NCBI GenBank assembly: GCA_039808985.1
Contig: JBDHUC010000005.1
Location: forward strand, 1-64,000
Direction of reading: 5' to 3'
Source of the DNA: SXRF01 sp039808985
GTDB taxonomy: Bacteria > Pseudomonadota > Alphaproteobacteria > Rickettsiales > SXRF01
DNA: 64,000 nucleotides
Both the position numbers and the translations under genes were made by a program. Shown piece after piece: positions 49,180 to 58,140 of the stretch. Numbering within the stretch: position 1 is the first letter of the stretch; every line of letters starts with the position of its first letter. Below the pieces are notes generated by a model, which worked only from the letters and a program-made list of their open reading frames with translations, did no database searches and was not told the DNA's origin.

Positions 49180-50604
49180 CTAGCTCGGGGCCAGCATGGT
49201 TTCTGGTTTTACCCACTGGTCGAACTGCTCGGAGGTGAGCAGGCCCAGAGCAATCCCGGCTTCTTTTAATGACGTGCCTTCCTTATGCGCTTTTTTGGCG
49301 ATCTTGGCGGCATTGTCATAACCGATATGCGGATTTAAGCTTGTCACCAGCATCAGCGATTCATTCATCAGTTTGGTGATGCGTTCCTTGTTGGCCTCGA
49401 TTCCGGCCACGCAATTATCGGTGAAACTCACGGCGCTGTCGGCCAGCAGGCGGATGGATTGCAGCACATTATAAATAATCACCGGCTTGAAAACATTGAG
49501 TTCGAAATGGCCGTTGCTGCCGCCGATGGTAACGGTTACGTGGTTGCCCATAACCTGCGCGCAGACCATGGTCATGGCCTCGGACTGGGTGGGATTCACC
49601 TTGCCTGGCATGATGGAGCTGCCCGGCTCGTTTTCCGGCAGTGACAATTCGCCAAGGCCGCAGCGTGGGCCGGAGCCGAGCAGGCGGATGTCGTTTGCTA
49701 TTTTCATGAGCGCTGCCGCCGCGGTGTTCAGGCCACCGGACAGGGCAACCAACTGGTCATGCGTTGCGAGATAAGCGAATTTGTTAGGTGCGGTTTCGAA
49801 TGGAAGTTTGGTTATGCTAGCCACTTCCTTCGCAAAGGCTTCAGCGAAGCCTTTTTTGGCATTAAGACCGGTTCCGACTGCGGTTCCGCCTTGCGCAAGA
49901 TAGCGAACCGGGTAGGCAAGGGCATCAATATCCAGCATCTTAAGCAGATATTCCATCTGCGTTACATAGCCGGAAAATTCCTGCCCCAGTGTCAGCGGGG
50001 TTGCATCCTGAAGGTGGGTGCGGCCAATCTTGATGATGTCCTTGAATTCTTCCTGCTTCTTATGCAGCGCATCACGCAGGTGCTTGAAAGCGGGCAGGAG
50101 CCTGTGTTTCATCTCGATGAGGGCGGCGATGTGCATCGCTGTTGGGAAAGAATCGTTGGAGGACTGCCCCATATTCACATGATCGTTGGGATGTACCGGT
50201 TTTTTACTGCCCATTGTCCCGCCCATCATTTCGATGGCGCGGTTGGAGATTACTTCGTTGACGTTCATGTTGGTCTGGGTGCCGGAACCGGTTTGCCAGA
50301 CGACGAGGGGGAAATTGCCATCGAGCTTACCGTCTATCACTTCCTGCGCGGCCTCGATTATCTTTTCGCCGATGGTTTTATCAAGCACGCCAAGCTGCAT
50401 GTTCACGCGGGCAGCGGCAAGTTTCAATATGCCAAAAGCGGTGATGAGTGGTTTAGGCATGGTTTCGCCGCCGATCTTGAAATTCTGGAGGCTGCGCTGG
50501 GTCTGGGCGCCCCAGTATTTGTCAGAGGCTACTTCGATATTGCCAAAAGAATCGGATTCAGTGCGGGTTTCCGGTTTCTGGTTTTTAGTTGCTGGCGATT
50601 GCAT
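49180..50604 (-). CDS. fumC: Fumarate hydratase class II
   Basis: Reversible hydration of fumarate in the TCA cycle. The 474-residue protein has DSFGNIEVASDKYWGAQTQRS, GSGTQTNMNVNEVISNRA, HPNDHVNMGQSSNDSFPTAM, TALMKIANDIR-like sequence (AAALMKIANDIRLLGSGP), and the catalytic loop GSSIMPGKVNPTQSEAM. The first 15 residues (MQSPATKNQKPETRT) extend beyond most relatives and are encoded by AACCAGAAACCGGAAACC, a word-repeat-like stretch, so the true start could be later or the repeat may have created the ATG. Confidence 0.93.
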   Translation of the reverse strand: MQSPATKNQKPETRTESDSFGNIEVASDKYWGAQTQRSLQNFKIGGETMPKPLITAFGILKLAAARVNMQLGVLDKTIGEKIIEAAQEVIDGKLDGNFPLVVWQTGSGTQTNMNVNEVISNRAIEMMGGTMGSKKPVHPNDHVNMGQSSNDSFPTAMHIAALIEMKHRLLPAFKHLRDALHKKQEEFKDIIKIGRTHLQDATPLTLGQEFSGYVTQMEYLLKMLDIDALAYPVRYLAQGGTAVGTGLNAKKGFAEAFAKEVASITKLPFETAPNKFAYLATHDQLVALSGGLNTAAAALMKIANDIRLLGSGPRCGLGELSLPENEPGSSIMPGKVNPTQSEAMTMVCAQVMGNHVTVTIGGSNGHFELNVFKPVIIYNVLQSIRLLADSAVSFTDNCVAGIEANKERITKLMNESLMLVTSLNPHIGYDNAAKIAKKAHKEGTSLKEAGIALGLLTSEQFDQWVKPETMLAPS

Positions 50605-50637
50605 AATTACTCCGTTGCTGATTAGGGTTGCCTACTT

Positions 50638-50682
50638 TTAAACCAGCAACCAGTAACTAGCAACCAGTAACTAGTAACACTC
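50638..50682. repeat. CAACCAGTAACTAG word repeat (microrepeat C)
   Basis: Tandem words AACCAGCAACCAGTAACTAG and CAACCAGTAACTAGTAACAC lie between cheZ and fumC. They match one arm of the 49102-49176 repeat. Confidence 0.65.
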
Positions 50683-51344
50683 TAAATTTCAGCGAGCAGC
50701 CTGTCGATTTCGTCCTGGGAAGTTCCCTGGCCGGTAAGCTGCGGCCCGTTGAGCAGATCCTTGTCATCTTTAGGGAGCACGATATTTTTAGGGTCGGCAA
50801 CCACAACCTGAGGGGCGGGGTCAGCGTCTTCTGCGCCGAAAAGATTGTTAAGTTTATCAACGCGGTCTTCTATATTGCCAAGAAGGGTGATAACTTTGCG
50901 GATGCGCTGCCCGGTTATATCCTGGAAAGTGCAGGAGTCGTATATAATAGTGGTTGCGTCCATGATTTTCTGCTCTTTATCACCGCCGATACCGCCTGCT
51001 GCGTTTTGCACTACATCGGCTGCGTCCATTATCTTGTTGGTGGCTTCTTCAGTAGCTTTTACCACTTCTTCCAGATGCAGCGAGGCGTCATGTATCGCGT
51101 CTTCGGCCTTGGCATTGGTCTGTATGGCAAAAATCTCGCTTTTCGCATCGACAATATATTTTGCAAGCTTTGCTATTTCCTGGTGCACGAAATTATCGGC
51201 AACACTGTTATTGGGGTTTAGCGAACCCGCCATTTTCATGAAAATACCGCCTACATCTTCCAATGTTATATCACCTTTTTTTTCGCGGGTTTTTATCATG
51301 CTGGTTAGCAATGTCCGCCCAAGTGTTGACTGCATGTCATTCAT
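50682..51344 (-). CDS. cheZ: Chemotaxis protein phosphatase CheZ
   Basis: CheZ speeds dephosphorylation of CheY-P. The 220-residue helical protein carries the catalytic segment IYDSCTFQDITGQRIRKV, with the key Asp/Gln. It ends GTSQDEIDRLLAEI, the CheY-binding tail. It lies 36 bases downstream of cheY and is surely co-transcribed with it. Confidence 0.9.
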   Translation of the reverse strand: MNDMQSTLGRTLLTSMIKTREKKGDITLEDVGGIFMKMAGSLNPNNSVADNFVHQEIAKLAKYIVDAKSEIFAIQTNAKAEDAIHDASLHLEEVVKATEEATNKIMDAADVVQNAAGGIGGDKEQKIMDATTIIYDSCTFQDITGQRIRKVITLLGNIEDRVDKLNNLFGAEDADPAPQVVVADPKNIVLPKDDKDLLNGPQLTGQGTSQDEIDRLLAEI

Positions 51345-51380
51345 ATACTGCTCCTGTTGTGTATTTTTTTATAATCTGCC

Positions 51381-51767
51381 CTAGAATTCGCCTATTACGC
51401 TGGTCATCTTGGTTTTAAGCGTTTCGGCGTTGAATGGCTTTACAATATAGTTGCTGACACCAGCCTGCTTGGCCGCGATTACGTTTTCAGGTTTGCTTTC
51501 CGCCGTTACCATGATGAATGGTGTGTTTTTCAGCGCAGCATTGCCGCGAACAAGCTTTAAAAGCTCCATGCCGGTCATTGGTTCCATGTTCCAGTCGGAT
51601 ATAACAAGCCCTGCTGGTTTTTCCTGAAGCTTTTTGAAAGCCTCGCCGCCATCGGCTGCTTCTTCCACATTGTCAAACCCTAACTGCTTGAGCAGGTTTT
51701 TAATGATACGACGCATGGTGCTGTAATCATCTACCACAAGGATGTGCATTGCTTTATCTACTGACAT
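51381..51767 (-). CDS. cheY: Chemotaxis response regulator CheY
   Basis: A 128-residue single receiver domain that signals to the flagellar switch. All active residues are present: D13/D14 in LVVDDYSTMRRI, D58 in VISDWNMEPMTGMELL, T88 in PFIMVTAE, and K110 in SNYIVKPFNAETL. Upstream bases 51768-51985 contain no gene and are AT-rich, fitting a divergent promoter region with plsC. Confidence 0.94.
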   Translation of the reverse strand: MSVDKAMHILVVDDYSTMRRIIKNLLKQLGFDNVEEAADGGEAFKKLQEKPAGLVISDWNMEPMTGMELLKLVRGNAALKNTPFIMVTAESKPENVIAAKQAGVSNYIVKPFNAETLKTKMTSVIGEF

Positions 51768-51985
51768 AGTTCCGACCTAATAATAAGATTTAACAAAATA
51801 ACAAAACTTAATCCTACTTTAGCCCAGATGTTTTAATGGAAGGTTAAAGCCGATAATAATTGTAGATTTTCTTGTATATGGCTGAAAAGCCCGGAAATGC
51901 TGGTGTTTGCGGCTATATTCAGAGTAAATTAACCAATTATAATGTATAATAAAAGCCTATATATGATTGATATGCGCGAATATTT

Positions 51986-52615
51986 ATGAATGTAAATTTT
52001 GACCTGAGTGGTTTGTATCGCAAGATTGTCCATGGCCTGACACGCTTTGTTTACCGCCCGCATTACATAGGGCTGGAAAATATCCCAAGAACTGGCGGCG
52101 CTATTCTTATCAGCAACCATGTGTCGTATGTTGACGGGCCGATTATTGATGCTGGGGTTTTTGCCCAGTGTGGCCGCCCGGTGCGCTATGTTATAGATGC
52201 GGATATTTACCAGTTGCCGGGAGTGCATGATTTAATGAAACGCGCGCGCGCAATTCCCATAACCTCCAACCGTAAAAGCGTTGAGGCTGCCTTTGATGCT
52301 ATCTCGCAGGGGCTTAGGGCTGGGGATCTGATATGTATTTTTCCAGAAGGGTTTTTGACATTTACCGGCGGTCTTGGGCGCTTCCGGCCTGGTATTGAGT
52401 GGATAATCCGCTGTGACCCGGTTGTGGTGGTTCCGCTTTCGCTATCGGGGCTGTGGGGCAGTGTGTTCTCACGCAAATACCGTGGCTCGTGGCGCAGGCT
52501 TATACCGCGTAACCCATGGCAGAAGGTTGTTGTGAAATGCGGCCCGGCAATAGAGCCGCAAAAGGTGGATGTGAACAACCTTCAGGAAATTGTGCTGCGC
52601 CTTAAATATTCCTGA
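51986..52615 (+). CDS. plsC: 1-acyl-glycerol-3-phosphate acyltransferase (PlsC family)
   Basis: Acylates lysophosphatidic acid. The 209-residue membrane-associated protein has the HX4D motif in LISNHVSYVDGPIIDA, the AIPITSNRKSVEAAFDAI region, and FPEGFLTFTGGLGRFRPG, the glycerol-phosphate binding motif. VVVPLSLSGLWGSVF is also family-like. Length is slightly short but complete. Confidence 0.88.
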   Translation: MNVNFDLSGLYRKIVHGLTRFVYRPHYIGLENIPRTGGAILISNHVSYVDGPIIDAGVFAQCGRPVRYVIDADIYQLPGVHDLMKRARAIPITSNRKSVEAAFDAISQGLRAGDLICIFPEGFLTFTGGLGRFRPGIEWIIRCDPVVVVPLSLSGLWGSVFSRKYRGSWRRLIPRNPWQKVVVKCGPAIEPQKVDVNNLQEIVLRLKYS

Positions 52616-52622
52616 GAATGTT

Positions 52623-53936
52623 CTAGCGGGCCTGGCCTTGGCTAATACCTTGGGTATCACGTGCAGGCTGCGGAATAGTCGTAGCGCCGGTAGCTGTAGA
52701 CGAACCATTCTGCAGGGCTGCTGCCAATTCTACGTTTTTCCTGTACGATGCTACCTGGGTTTCATACTGATTTACAATAATAGGTGTGTTACGTGCAGTT
52801 TCTTGTATGTTTTTGTATGTTTCTACTAGTATTGGTGCAAGTAATTGCTGATTGTGTTTATCTGTAGCGAAAACTTGCATTTTCTGCAATTCTTCAATTG
52901 ACTTCACATAATAGGAACCTTTTTCTTTTTCTGTTGCTTCAAGGTTTTTTCCTAATTTATTCATGTATTCTATAGCGCCTTGAGAGGCAATTGCAGCTTC
53001 ACTCATCCTGTTTTCTGTAATCAGGTTGGCAATTGCGTTCTGTGCCGCTTTACTCCATGATTCATCTATTTTAGACCATTTGCCAAATGTAGTGCCTGCT
53101 GCATCATGCAATGGAACCAAATCCCCTATATTTTTTACGCTTCCTTCAGGGCCGTAATCATGGTTAAAGTACTTATTCGCCTTTCCTTTTATAAATTTTG
53201 GCAGTTCTTCATCTTTATTATACAGGCCAATAGTCTGCTGCAGCATTTCTATCTGCTGTAATGGAGACGCCTTTGCCCATACATCTTTATGCTTGCTTGC
53301 GCCTATTTCCGCTAAAGAATCCGGAATTGCCGGAACGTTTAACGAAATTACTGGTGGTATAGGCGCCCCGCGATCTGATTGTTCCTTTGCAGCAGGGCCA
53401 GATGCTGCATTATTCCATACTTCAATGGATTGGCCAAACTGCATTCCGACTCGCATCTGCCGTAATACTGACTCCTTATTGGCCCTATCCTGATCAACAC
53501 TTCTTGTGGCTAAGTTGGCGGATGATTCTAAAACATTAGAAAGCTGGGAAAATTTCTCTGGGGCAGTTGTTATCTCTGAGGTAATAATAAGTGAATTAGG
53601 GTGAAGGATTTTTAAACCATTTTTGATTTGCTCAGTCGGCGTGTCAGTGGCAGGGGAAAGGGGTTTTTCTGGGCTCAAAAAATCCTTCACAGTATCAACG
53701 CCTTTATCCATCCAGCCTTTTATCTTGCTGCCCATGCCGAAAGCGTATTTATCGGCGAAATCCTTTGCTCCATCGCTTACCGTGAAGATGGTGCCGAGGG
53801 TAACTACGGCAAGGGCCGCGTAGAATGCCGCTTTCACGCCGGTCCACAGCATGCTTCCTATATTGCCGAGGAAAGAACTTTCCTGCTGTGGCTGATAATA
53901 TTCATCATCGCTTTTACCAAATCCAAGGAATGCCAT
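52623..53936 (-). CDS. Unrecognised membrane-anchored protein, paralogue 1
   Basis: I do not recognise the family. The start MAFLGFGKSDDEYYQPQQES is followed by FLGNIGSMLWTGVKAAFYAA and LAVVTLGTIFTVSDGAKDF, giving one membrane span at about residues 30-50. The remaining 380 residues are polar and mostly helical, with no repeats or known motif. The tail ends QGISQGQAR. The first 70 residues match the neighbour at 54069 in order and spacing, so the two arose by duplication with divergent C-terminal bodies. It lies convergent to plsC, 8 bases from its stop. Confidence 0.65.
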   Translation of the reverse strand: MAFLGFGKSDDEYYQPQQESSFLGNIGSMLWTGVKAAFYAALAVVTLGTIFTVSDGAKDFADKYAFGMGSKIKGWMDKGVDTVKDFLSPEKPLSPATDTPTEQIKNGLKILHPNSLIITSEITTAPEKFSQLSNVLESSANLATRSVDQDRANKESVLRQMRVGMQFGQSIEVWNNAASGPAAKEQSDRGAPIPPVISLNVPAIPDSLAEIGASKHKDVWAKASPLQQIEMLQQTIGLYNKDEELPKFIKGKANKYFNHDYGPEGSVKNIGDLVPLHDAAGTTFGKWSKIDESWSKAAQNAIANLITENRMSEAAIASQGAIEYMNKLGKNLEATEKEKGSYYVKSIEELQKMQVFATDKHNQQLLAPILVETYKNIQETARNTPIIVNQYETQVASYRKNVELAAALQNGSSTATGATTIPQPARDTQGISQGQAR

Positions 53937-54068
53937 TTATTTATTCTCCAAACACTCTGGTTATATTATTACACACTACACATAATGCCATAAATCGCGG
54001 AATTTTGTGTGAAGATTTTGTGACTCCTTGTGTGACAATATCCTGTTTTGCATAAAACATTGAAAATA

Positions 54069-55862
54069 CTACTGTTTTTGCTCGGTTTGCGTTGTTGCCT
54101 GTTTCGGTGTTTGCGGCGGCATTTGCCAATTATGGCTGGCTACATTATCTATAAGCCCCAATGGGTTGATTTTATATAGCCCATCAGCATTAGCTTTTTC
54201 CTGCCATGCCTTTATAATTGCCTGCTTATCTTCCGGCAGGGATTTGATTTTATCTGCCGCGGCTTTATCATCCTCTATTTTCTTCTTTTGCCGATTTACA
54301 GCATCCTGTTCTGAATCGTATTTTTCGCCTACGGTTTTATCCAGCATGTAATTAACTGGCTTATCAGCGCCTATTTTCCTGCCTACCCATTCAACCAGAG
54401 ATGAGGCAGCGCTTTTTGTCACTTCCGGATTGTTTCCTGTCGCAATTACATTGGTTATGTAAATTGCATCCTTTGTCAGTGTGCCGCCTAAATATGCCGC
54501 AGGATTTCCCATTGCGGCTGCCATGCCGCCTGCTTCCATTGCAGTGCCTATACCTTGCGCAACAGCAGAATCACGCGAGGTAAAATTCCCATCCTTATCT
54601 TTGCGCTGCCATAGGTCATTAGCATGTATGCCACCTTCGGTTGCAGTTGCAACCGCTCCTGTGTAACCAAGTAACTTGCCAGCAAAGCCTAATATTGGGG
54701 TGATAGGCTCTATAATTGGAGCTAGTGGCGCGAAAACACCTTTTATACCGTTAGTAACAGATGAAAACACCCCGGTTTTAGTTAATGCGGTGGTTTCTCC
54801 TGTTGTAGCTGTAGGCGGAACCGGTGCTTTTGCGGGAGGCGTTTCTAGAAGTGCGCTGGTATTGATAGTAGCAGGCGGAGTTGCTGGCGGCGGCGGAGAC
54901 GCGGGAGCATGGATTATTTCCGTGACATTCGCCCTTATAACGTGTGGCTCCCCGGGTGCAGGTGGAGTTACTGGTTTTGCTGCTACAGCTTCAGCGGCAG
55001 GAGTGGCAGTGGATGCAGTAGGCGTGGCTGGTTTTGCGGCAGTATCCGCATATCTTTCCAGTAATTTAATTTCACTATGCGTGGCTGCTTCGGCGGATTT
55101 ACCAAACCTGCGTAAATACTTATTCCATAATGCCTGCCCACGGGTGGTGGTGGATGGTGTGGTTCCATCAAGGGCTTTTTTCCCTGCTTCAATTATAGAG
55201 TCATATTTTTCCAGCGATTTGCGAATTTTCGCCAGATCTTTTTCTGCCTGTTTATAATCCCTGGCGGTTGGTGTACTCCTTAAGCGCCATTTGCCTTCTT
55301 TGTCTTCCAGGTCTTTTGCTACTTTTAACTGCTCAGCCCTTTTTGCGGCCTCTTTTTCGGCGGCTATGAGCTTTTCCCTTGCTTCAGTCGCTTTAGCAAC
55401 AGCTTGCTCAGCTTTTGCCTGGGCTGATGGGGTTGCTTCGAACTTCCCATCCTCACCAATGCTGCCGCGTTTTTTTAATACCTTGGTTGCAACATAAGCG
55501 CCTGCGCCGGTTGTTGCTATATCGCCAGCGGTTATGCCTTTATCCTCTTCAGAGGTGAAGAATTGTGTTGCCTTGTTATAGACATTCGAGGCTAAATCTT
55601 TTACCGAATCAAGGGGTGTCCTATCTTTATCACCGGATACTGCTTCGCGGATCTTGCTTCCCCAGCCGCCTTTGCCGTCTTTATCCTTGGTTAAATCATC
55701 AAGTGTATCGCGGGCTTTATCGCTGAAAAGCGTGAGCGTTACTACCGAAAGGGCAAAAAGTGCCACAGCCATTAAAGCCTTGGTCACAAAGCTGAAAACC
55801 CGGCTCAGGAAAGATTTTTCCTGCGGTTGATAACCATTATCGTCTTCACCAAATCCAAACAT
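54069..55862 (-). CDS. Unrecognised membrane-anchored protein, paralogue 2
   Basis: A 597-residue protein. The N-terminus MFGFGEDDNGYQPQEKSFLS plus a membrane span (VTKALMAVALFALSVVTLTL) parallels the neighbour. A Gly/Ala hydrophobic patch (TAGDIATTGAGAYVATKVL) comes next. A coiled-coil-like Ala/Lys/Glu stretch (about 140-200) and a Pro/Ala/Thr-rich linker (about 285-350) follow. A second hydrophobic Gly/Ala region (IGTAMEAGGMAAAMGNPAAY) precedes a charged helix and the tail TQTEQKQ. The design resembles exported or translocating proteins, but no known domain is visible. Confidence 0.65.
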   Translation of the reverse strand: MFGFGEDDNGYQPQEKSFLSRVFSFVTKALMAVALFALSVVTLTLFSDKARDTLDDLTKDKDGKGGWGSKIREAVSGDKDRTPLDSVKDLASNVYNKATQFFTSEEDKGITAGDIATTGAGAYVATKVLKKRGSIGEDGKFEATPSAQAKAEQAVAKATEAREKLIAAEKEAAKRAEQLKVAKDLEDKEGKWRLRSTPTARDYKQAEKDLAKIRKSLEKYDSIIEAGKKALDGTTPSTTTRGQALWNKYLRRFGKSAEAATHSEIKLLERYADTAAKPATPTASTATPAAEAVAAKPVTPPAPGEPHVIRANVTEIIHAPASPPPPATPPATINTSALLETPPAKAPVPPTATTGETTALTKTGVFSSVTNGIKGVFAPLAPIIEPITPILGFAGKLLGYTGAVATATEGGIHANDLWQRKDKDGNFTSRDSAVAQGIGTAMEAGGMAAAMGNPAAYLGGTLTKDAIYITNVIATGNNPEVTKSAASSLVEWVGRKIGADKPVNYMLDKTVGEKYDSEQDAVNRQKKKIEDDKAAADKIKSLPEDKQAIIKAWQEKANADGLYKINPLGLIDNVASHNWQMPPQTPKQATTQTEQKQ

Positions 55863-55939
55863 GCAATATCCCAGCTTATTATTGTATTCATTATGGATTA
55901 TGCCACATATTAGCTATTATAGTGTGAAGATTTTGTGAC

Positions 55940-56036
55940 GCCATGTGTGACAGAGGGCAGATGACGGATGACGGATGGCAAAAAAGCAGATAACCAGATG
56001 ATTTTACTTGGTTTTGTCATCCGTCATCGGGGTCAT
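55940..56036. repeat. GATGACGG word repeat as an inverted pair (microrepeat B)
   Basis: The left arm is GCAGATGACGGATGACGGAT; the right arm contains TTTTGTCATCCGTCATCGGG and GTCATC. The arms can form a hairpin beside the ffh 3' end, and the ffh stop codon (56033-56035) lies inside the right arm. Confidence 0.7.
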
Positions 56037-57382
56037 CTCCCGAACAACTGCCCGAGGCCGCCGCGCATCATGCCTTTCGCGCCGAGTTTCTTGATTTTTT
56101 TCATCATATCCTGCATTTGTTGCTGCTGTTTCAATAGCTTATTAACATCCTGCACGGTAAGGCCGCAGCCCTTGGCGATGCGCACCCGGCGCGAAGCGTT
56201 GATGAGCTTGGGGTGCATACGCTCCTTTTTGGTCATGGACAGGATTATCGCTTCCTGCCGCGCCAGGATTTTCGGGTCGATCTTGGCATCTTCCATTTTT
56301 TCCTTGAGCTGTCCCATACCGGGGAGCATTTTCATCATGCTGCCGATGCCACCCATTTTGTTCATTTTGCGCAATTGGTCGAGCAAATCGTTGAAATCGA
56401 ACTGGCCTTCCATCATGCGCGAGGCCATTTTCTCGGCTTCCTCGGCGCTTACATTTTCGGCGGCGCGTTCCACCAGCGAAACAATGTCGCCCATATCAAG
56501 GATGCGCGAGGCGATACGGGCGGGATGGAACTCCTCGAACTCGTCAATTTTTTCGCCGATGCCGATGAATTTAATCGGCTGGCCGGTGACAGAGCGCATG
56601 GAAAGTGCCGCGCCGCCGCGCCCGTCGCCATCCACGCGCGTCAGGATAATGCCGGTTACGCCAACCTGTTCATGGAAGGTTTTGGCGATATTTACCGCGT
56701 CCTGCCCGGTGAGGGAATCGGCCACCAGCAAAGTTTCCAGCGGGTTGGAAAGTTTTTTTACCGCTTTTAATTCGTCCATCAACTCAGTGTCGATATGCAA
56801 ACGGCCCGCAGTGTCGAGCAGCAGAACATCGTAACCCTCAAGCCGTGCTGTTTTTAAGGCGCGTTCGGTTATCTGCAACGGCCTTTCGCCGGTGATAATC
56901 GGAAGCGATGCGACCTGCGCCTGTTTGGCAACCTGCTCAAGCTGCTGCTGCGCCGCCGGGCGGTAAATATCCAGCGAGGCGACGAGGGTTTTTTTGTTAT
57001 GTTTATTTTTAAGGCGCAGGGCGAGCTTGCCTGTGGATGTGGTTTTGCCGGAGCCTTGCAACCCAACCATCATCATAACTACAGGAGGATTGCCAGCGAG
57101 GTTTATCGCCTGGGTTTCGCTGCCAAGCAACTCAGCCAGATGGTCGTTCACCAGCTTTATAACCATCTGTGCCGGGGAAACGCTGGCAACAACTTCGGCG
57201 CCAAGGGCCTTGGCCTTCAGCGAAGTGGTGAAATCCTTAACCACGGGCAGGGCAACATCGGCCTCTAAAAGCGCGATGCGGATTTCGCGCATTGCCGAAT
57301 CAATGTCGGCCTCAGATAGCACGCCACGCTTGCGCAGGTTGCTGAAAATACCGGTGAGTTTTGAAGATAGTGACTGGAACAT
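56033..57382 (-). CDS. ffh: Signal recognition particle protein Ffh
   Basis: SRP GTPase that targets membrane proteins. The 449-residue protein has the N domain (FQSLSSKLTGIFSNLRKRG), then the G domain: Walker A GLQGSGKTTSTGKLALRLK, DTAGRLHIDTELMDEL, TRVDGDGRGGAALSM. The Met-rich M domain has MGGIGSMMKMLPGMGQL and RVRIAKGCGLTVQDVNKLLK. Complete and canonical. No SRP RNA gene was found in the adjoining sequence. Confidence 0.96.
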   Translation of the reverse strand: MFQSLSSKLTGIFSNLRKRGVLSEADIDSAMREIRIALLEADVALPVVKDFTTSLKAKALGAEVVASVSPAQMVIKLVNDHLAELLGSETQAINLAGNPPVVMMMVGLQGSGKTTSTGKLALRLKNKHNKKTLVASLDIYRPAAQQQLEQVAKQAQVASLPIITGERPLQITERALKTARLEGYDVLLLDTAGRLHIDTELMDELKAVKKLSNPLETLLVADSLTGQDAVNIAKTFHEQVGVTGIILTRVDGDGRGGAALSMRSVTGQPIKFIGIGEKIDEFEEFHPARIASRILDMGDIVSLVERAAENVSAEEAEKMASRMMEGQFDFNDLLDQLRKMNKMGGIGSMMKMLPGMGQLKEKMEDAKIDPKILARQEAIILSMTKKERMHPKLINASRRVRIAKGCGLTVQDVNKLLKQQQQMQDMMKKIKKLGAKGMMRGGLGQLFGR

Positions 57383-57383
57383 A

Positions 57384-57426
57384 ATTAGTTAGGGATTCGG
57401 GGTTAGGGATTGGTAGTTAGGGGTTA
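57384..57426. repeat. GGGATTCGGGGTTAGGG word repeat (microrepeat D)
   Basis: TTAGGGATTCGGGGTTAGGG and ATTGGTAGTTAGGGGTTA lie directly upstream of ffh. They match the arrays at 12707 and 25000. Confidence 0.65.
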
Positions 57427-57428
57427 TA

Positions 57429-57734
57429 CTAGAGTTTAAGGCGTTCGACAACCCGGCCGTTTTGCAGGTGTGAGCTGATTATCTCATCTATATCGGATTT
57501 ATTCTTCGCGCTATACCATATATTATCAGGGTATATTACAATGCAAGGCCCCAGTTCGCAACGGTCAAGACAGCCGGAATTGTTGACGCGGGTTTTTTCG
57601 ATGCCCAGCGCTTTTACACGAGTTTTCATATAGTCGCGCAGTTGCTCGGCGTCTTTTTCAGCACAGCAGCCGCGAGTATGGCCGACTTCACGGCGATTTG
57701 TGCAGCAGAAAATATGGTGCTCAAAAAATCCCAC
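57429..57734 (-). CDS. Thioredoxin-like 2Fe-2S ferredoxin domain protein
   Basis: A 101-residue protein with the cysteine pattern of (2Fe-2S) ferredoxins of the thioredoxin-like fold. HHIFCCTNRREVGHTRGCC contains the first ligands. The later ligands are in VNNSGCLDRCELGPCIVIYP, and NIWYSAKNKSDIDEIISSHL is the usual end. Likely an electron carrier; the partner is unknown. It lies 9 bases after the yggT stop on the same strand. Confidence 0.82.
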   Translation of the reverse strand: MGFFEHHIFCCTNRREVGHTRGCCAEKDAEQLRDYMKTRVKALGIEKTRVNNSGCLDRCELGPCIVIYPDNIWYSAKNKSDIDEIISSHLQNGRVVERLKL

Positions 57735-57743
57735 CGGAAATCC

Positions 57744-58025
57744 CTAAAACCTTACATTTATAAGAAGATCCTGCAGGAAGCTTATAATAAGTATGACGAT
57801 AATGGGGGAAATGTCGAACCCGCCAAGATCTGGCAGTATCCTTTGTATCGGTTTTAAAACCGGGAGGCAGAGCTTATCCAGGAACAACATGAGGCGGCGC
57901 ACAAAAGGCTGGTAGGCGTTGACTATTTTAAAGGAGATGAGGGTGCTTAATATCGTCCATGCCACGATACAGACCAGATAAAGTTGTAAAATAGCGTTTA
58001 TTAGATTAACAATTGATATAATCAT
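57744..58025 (-). CDS. YggT-family membrane protein
   Basis: A 93-residue inner-membrane protein with two hydrophobic segments (about 5-30 and 70-88). The motif LDKLCLPVLKPIQRILPDLG followed by DISPIIVILIISFLQDLL is the family signature. Role is poorly known; members are linked to cell division or osmotic tolerance. It is the first gene of a two-gene minus-strand unit. Confidence 0.85.
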   Translation of the reverse strand: MIISIVNLINAILQLYLVCIVAWTILSTLISFKIVNAYQPFVRRLMLFLDKLCLPVLKPIQRILPDLGGFDISPIIVILIISFLQDLLINVRF

Positions 58026-58140
58026 ACTATCCTCAGTTACAAATCATCAGTAAAAATTTAATGGGTTAGAGTTTTACATGAACTAATGATTAGTTACCAG
58101 TATTTTATGCAGCAACAAAATTATAGTTACGGGTTTTTTT

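Noticed and set aside
54676..55257. 193-codon plus-strand frame opposite the 597-residue protein
   Set aside because: It is a Val/Ala/Gly-rich shadow of the Pro/Ala/Thr-rich linker. The minus-strand gene has the better start, membrane segment and paralogue support.
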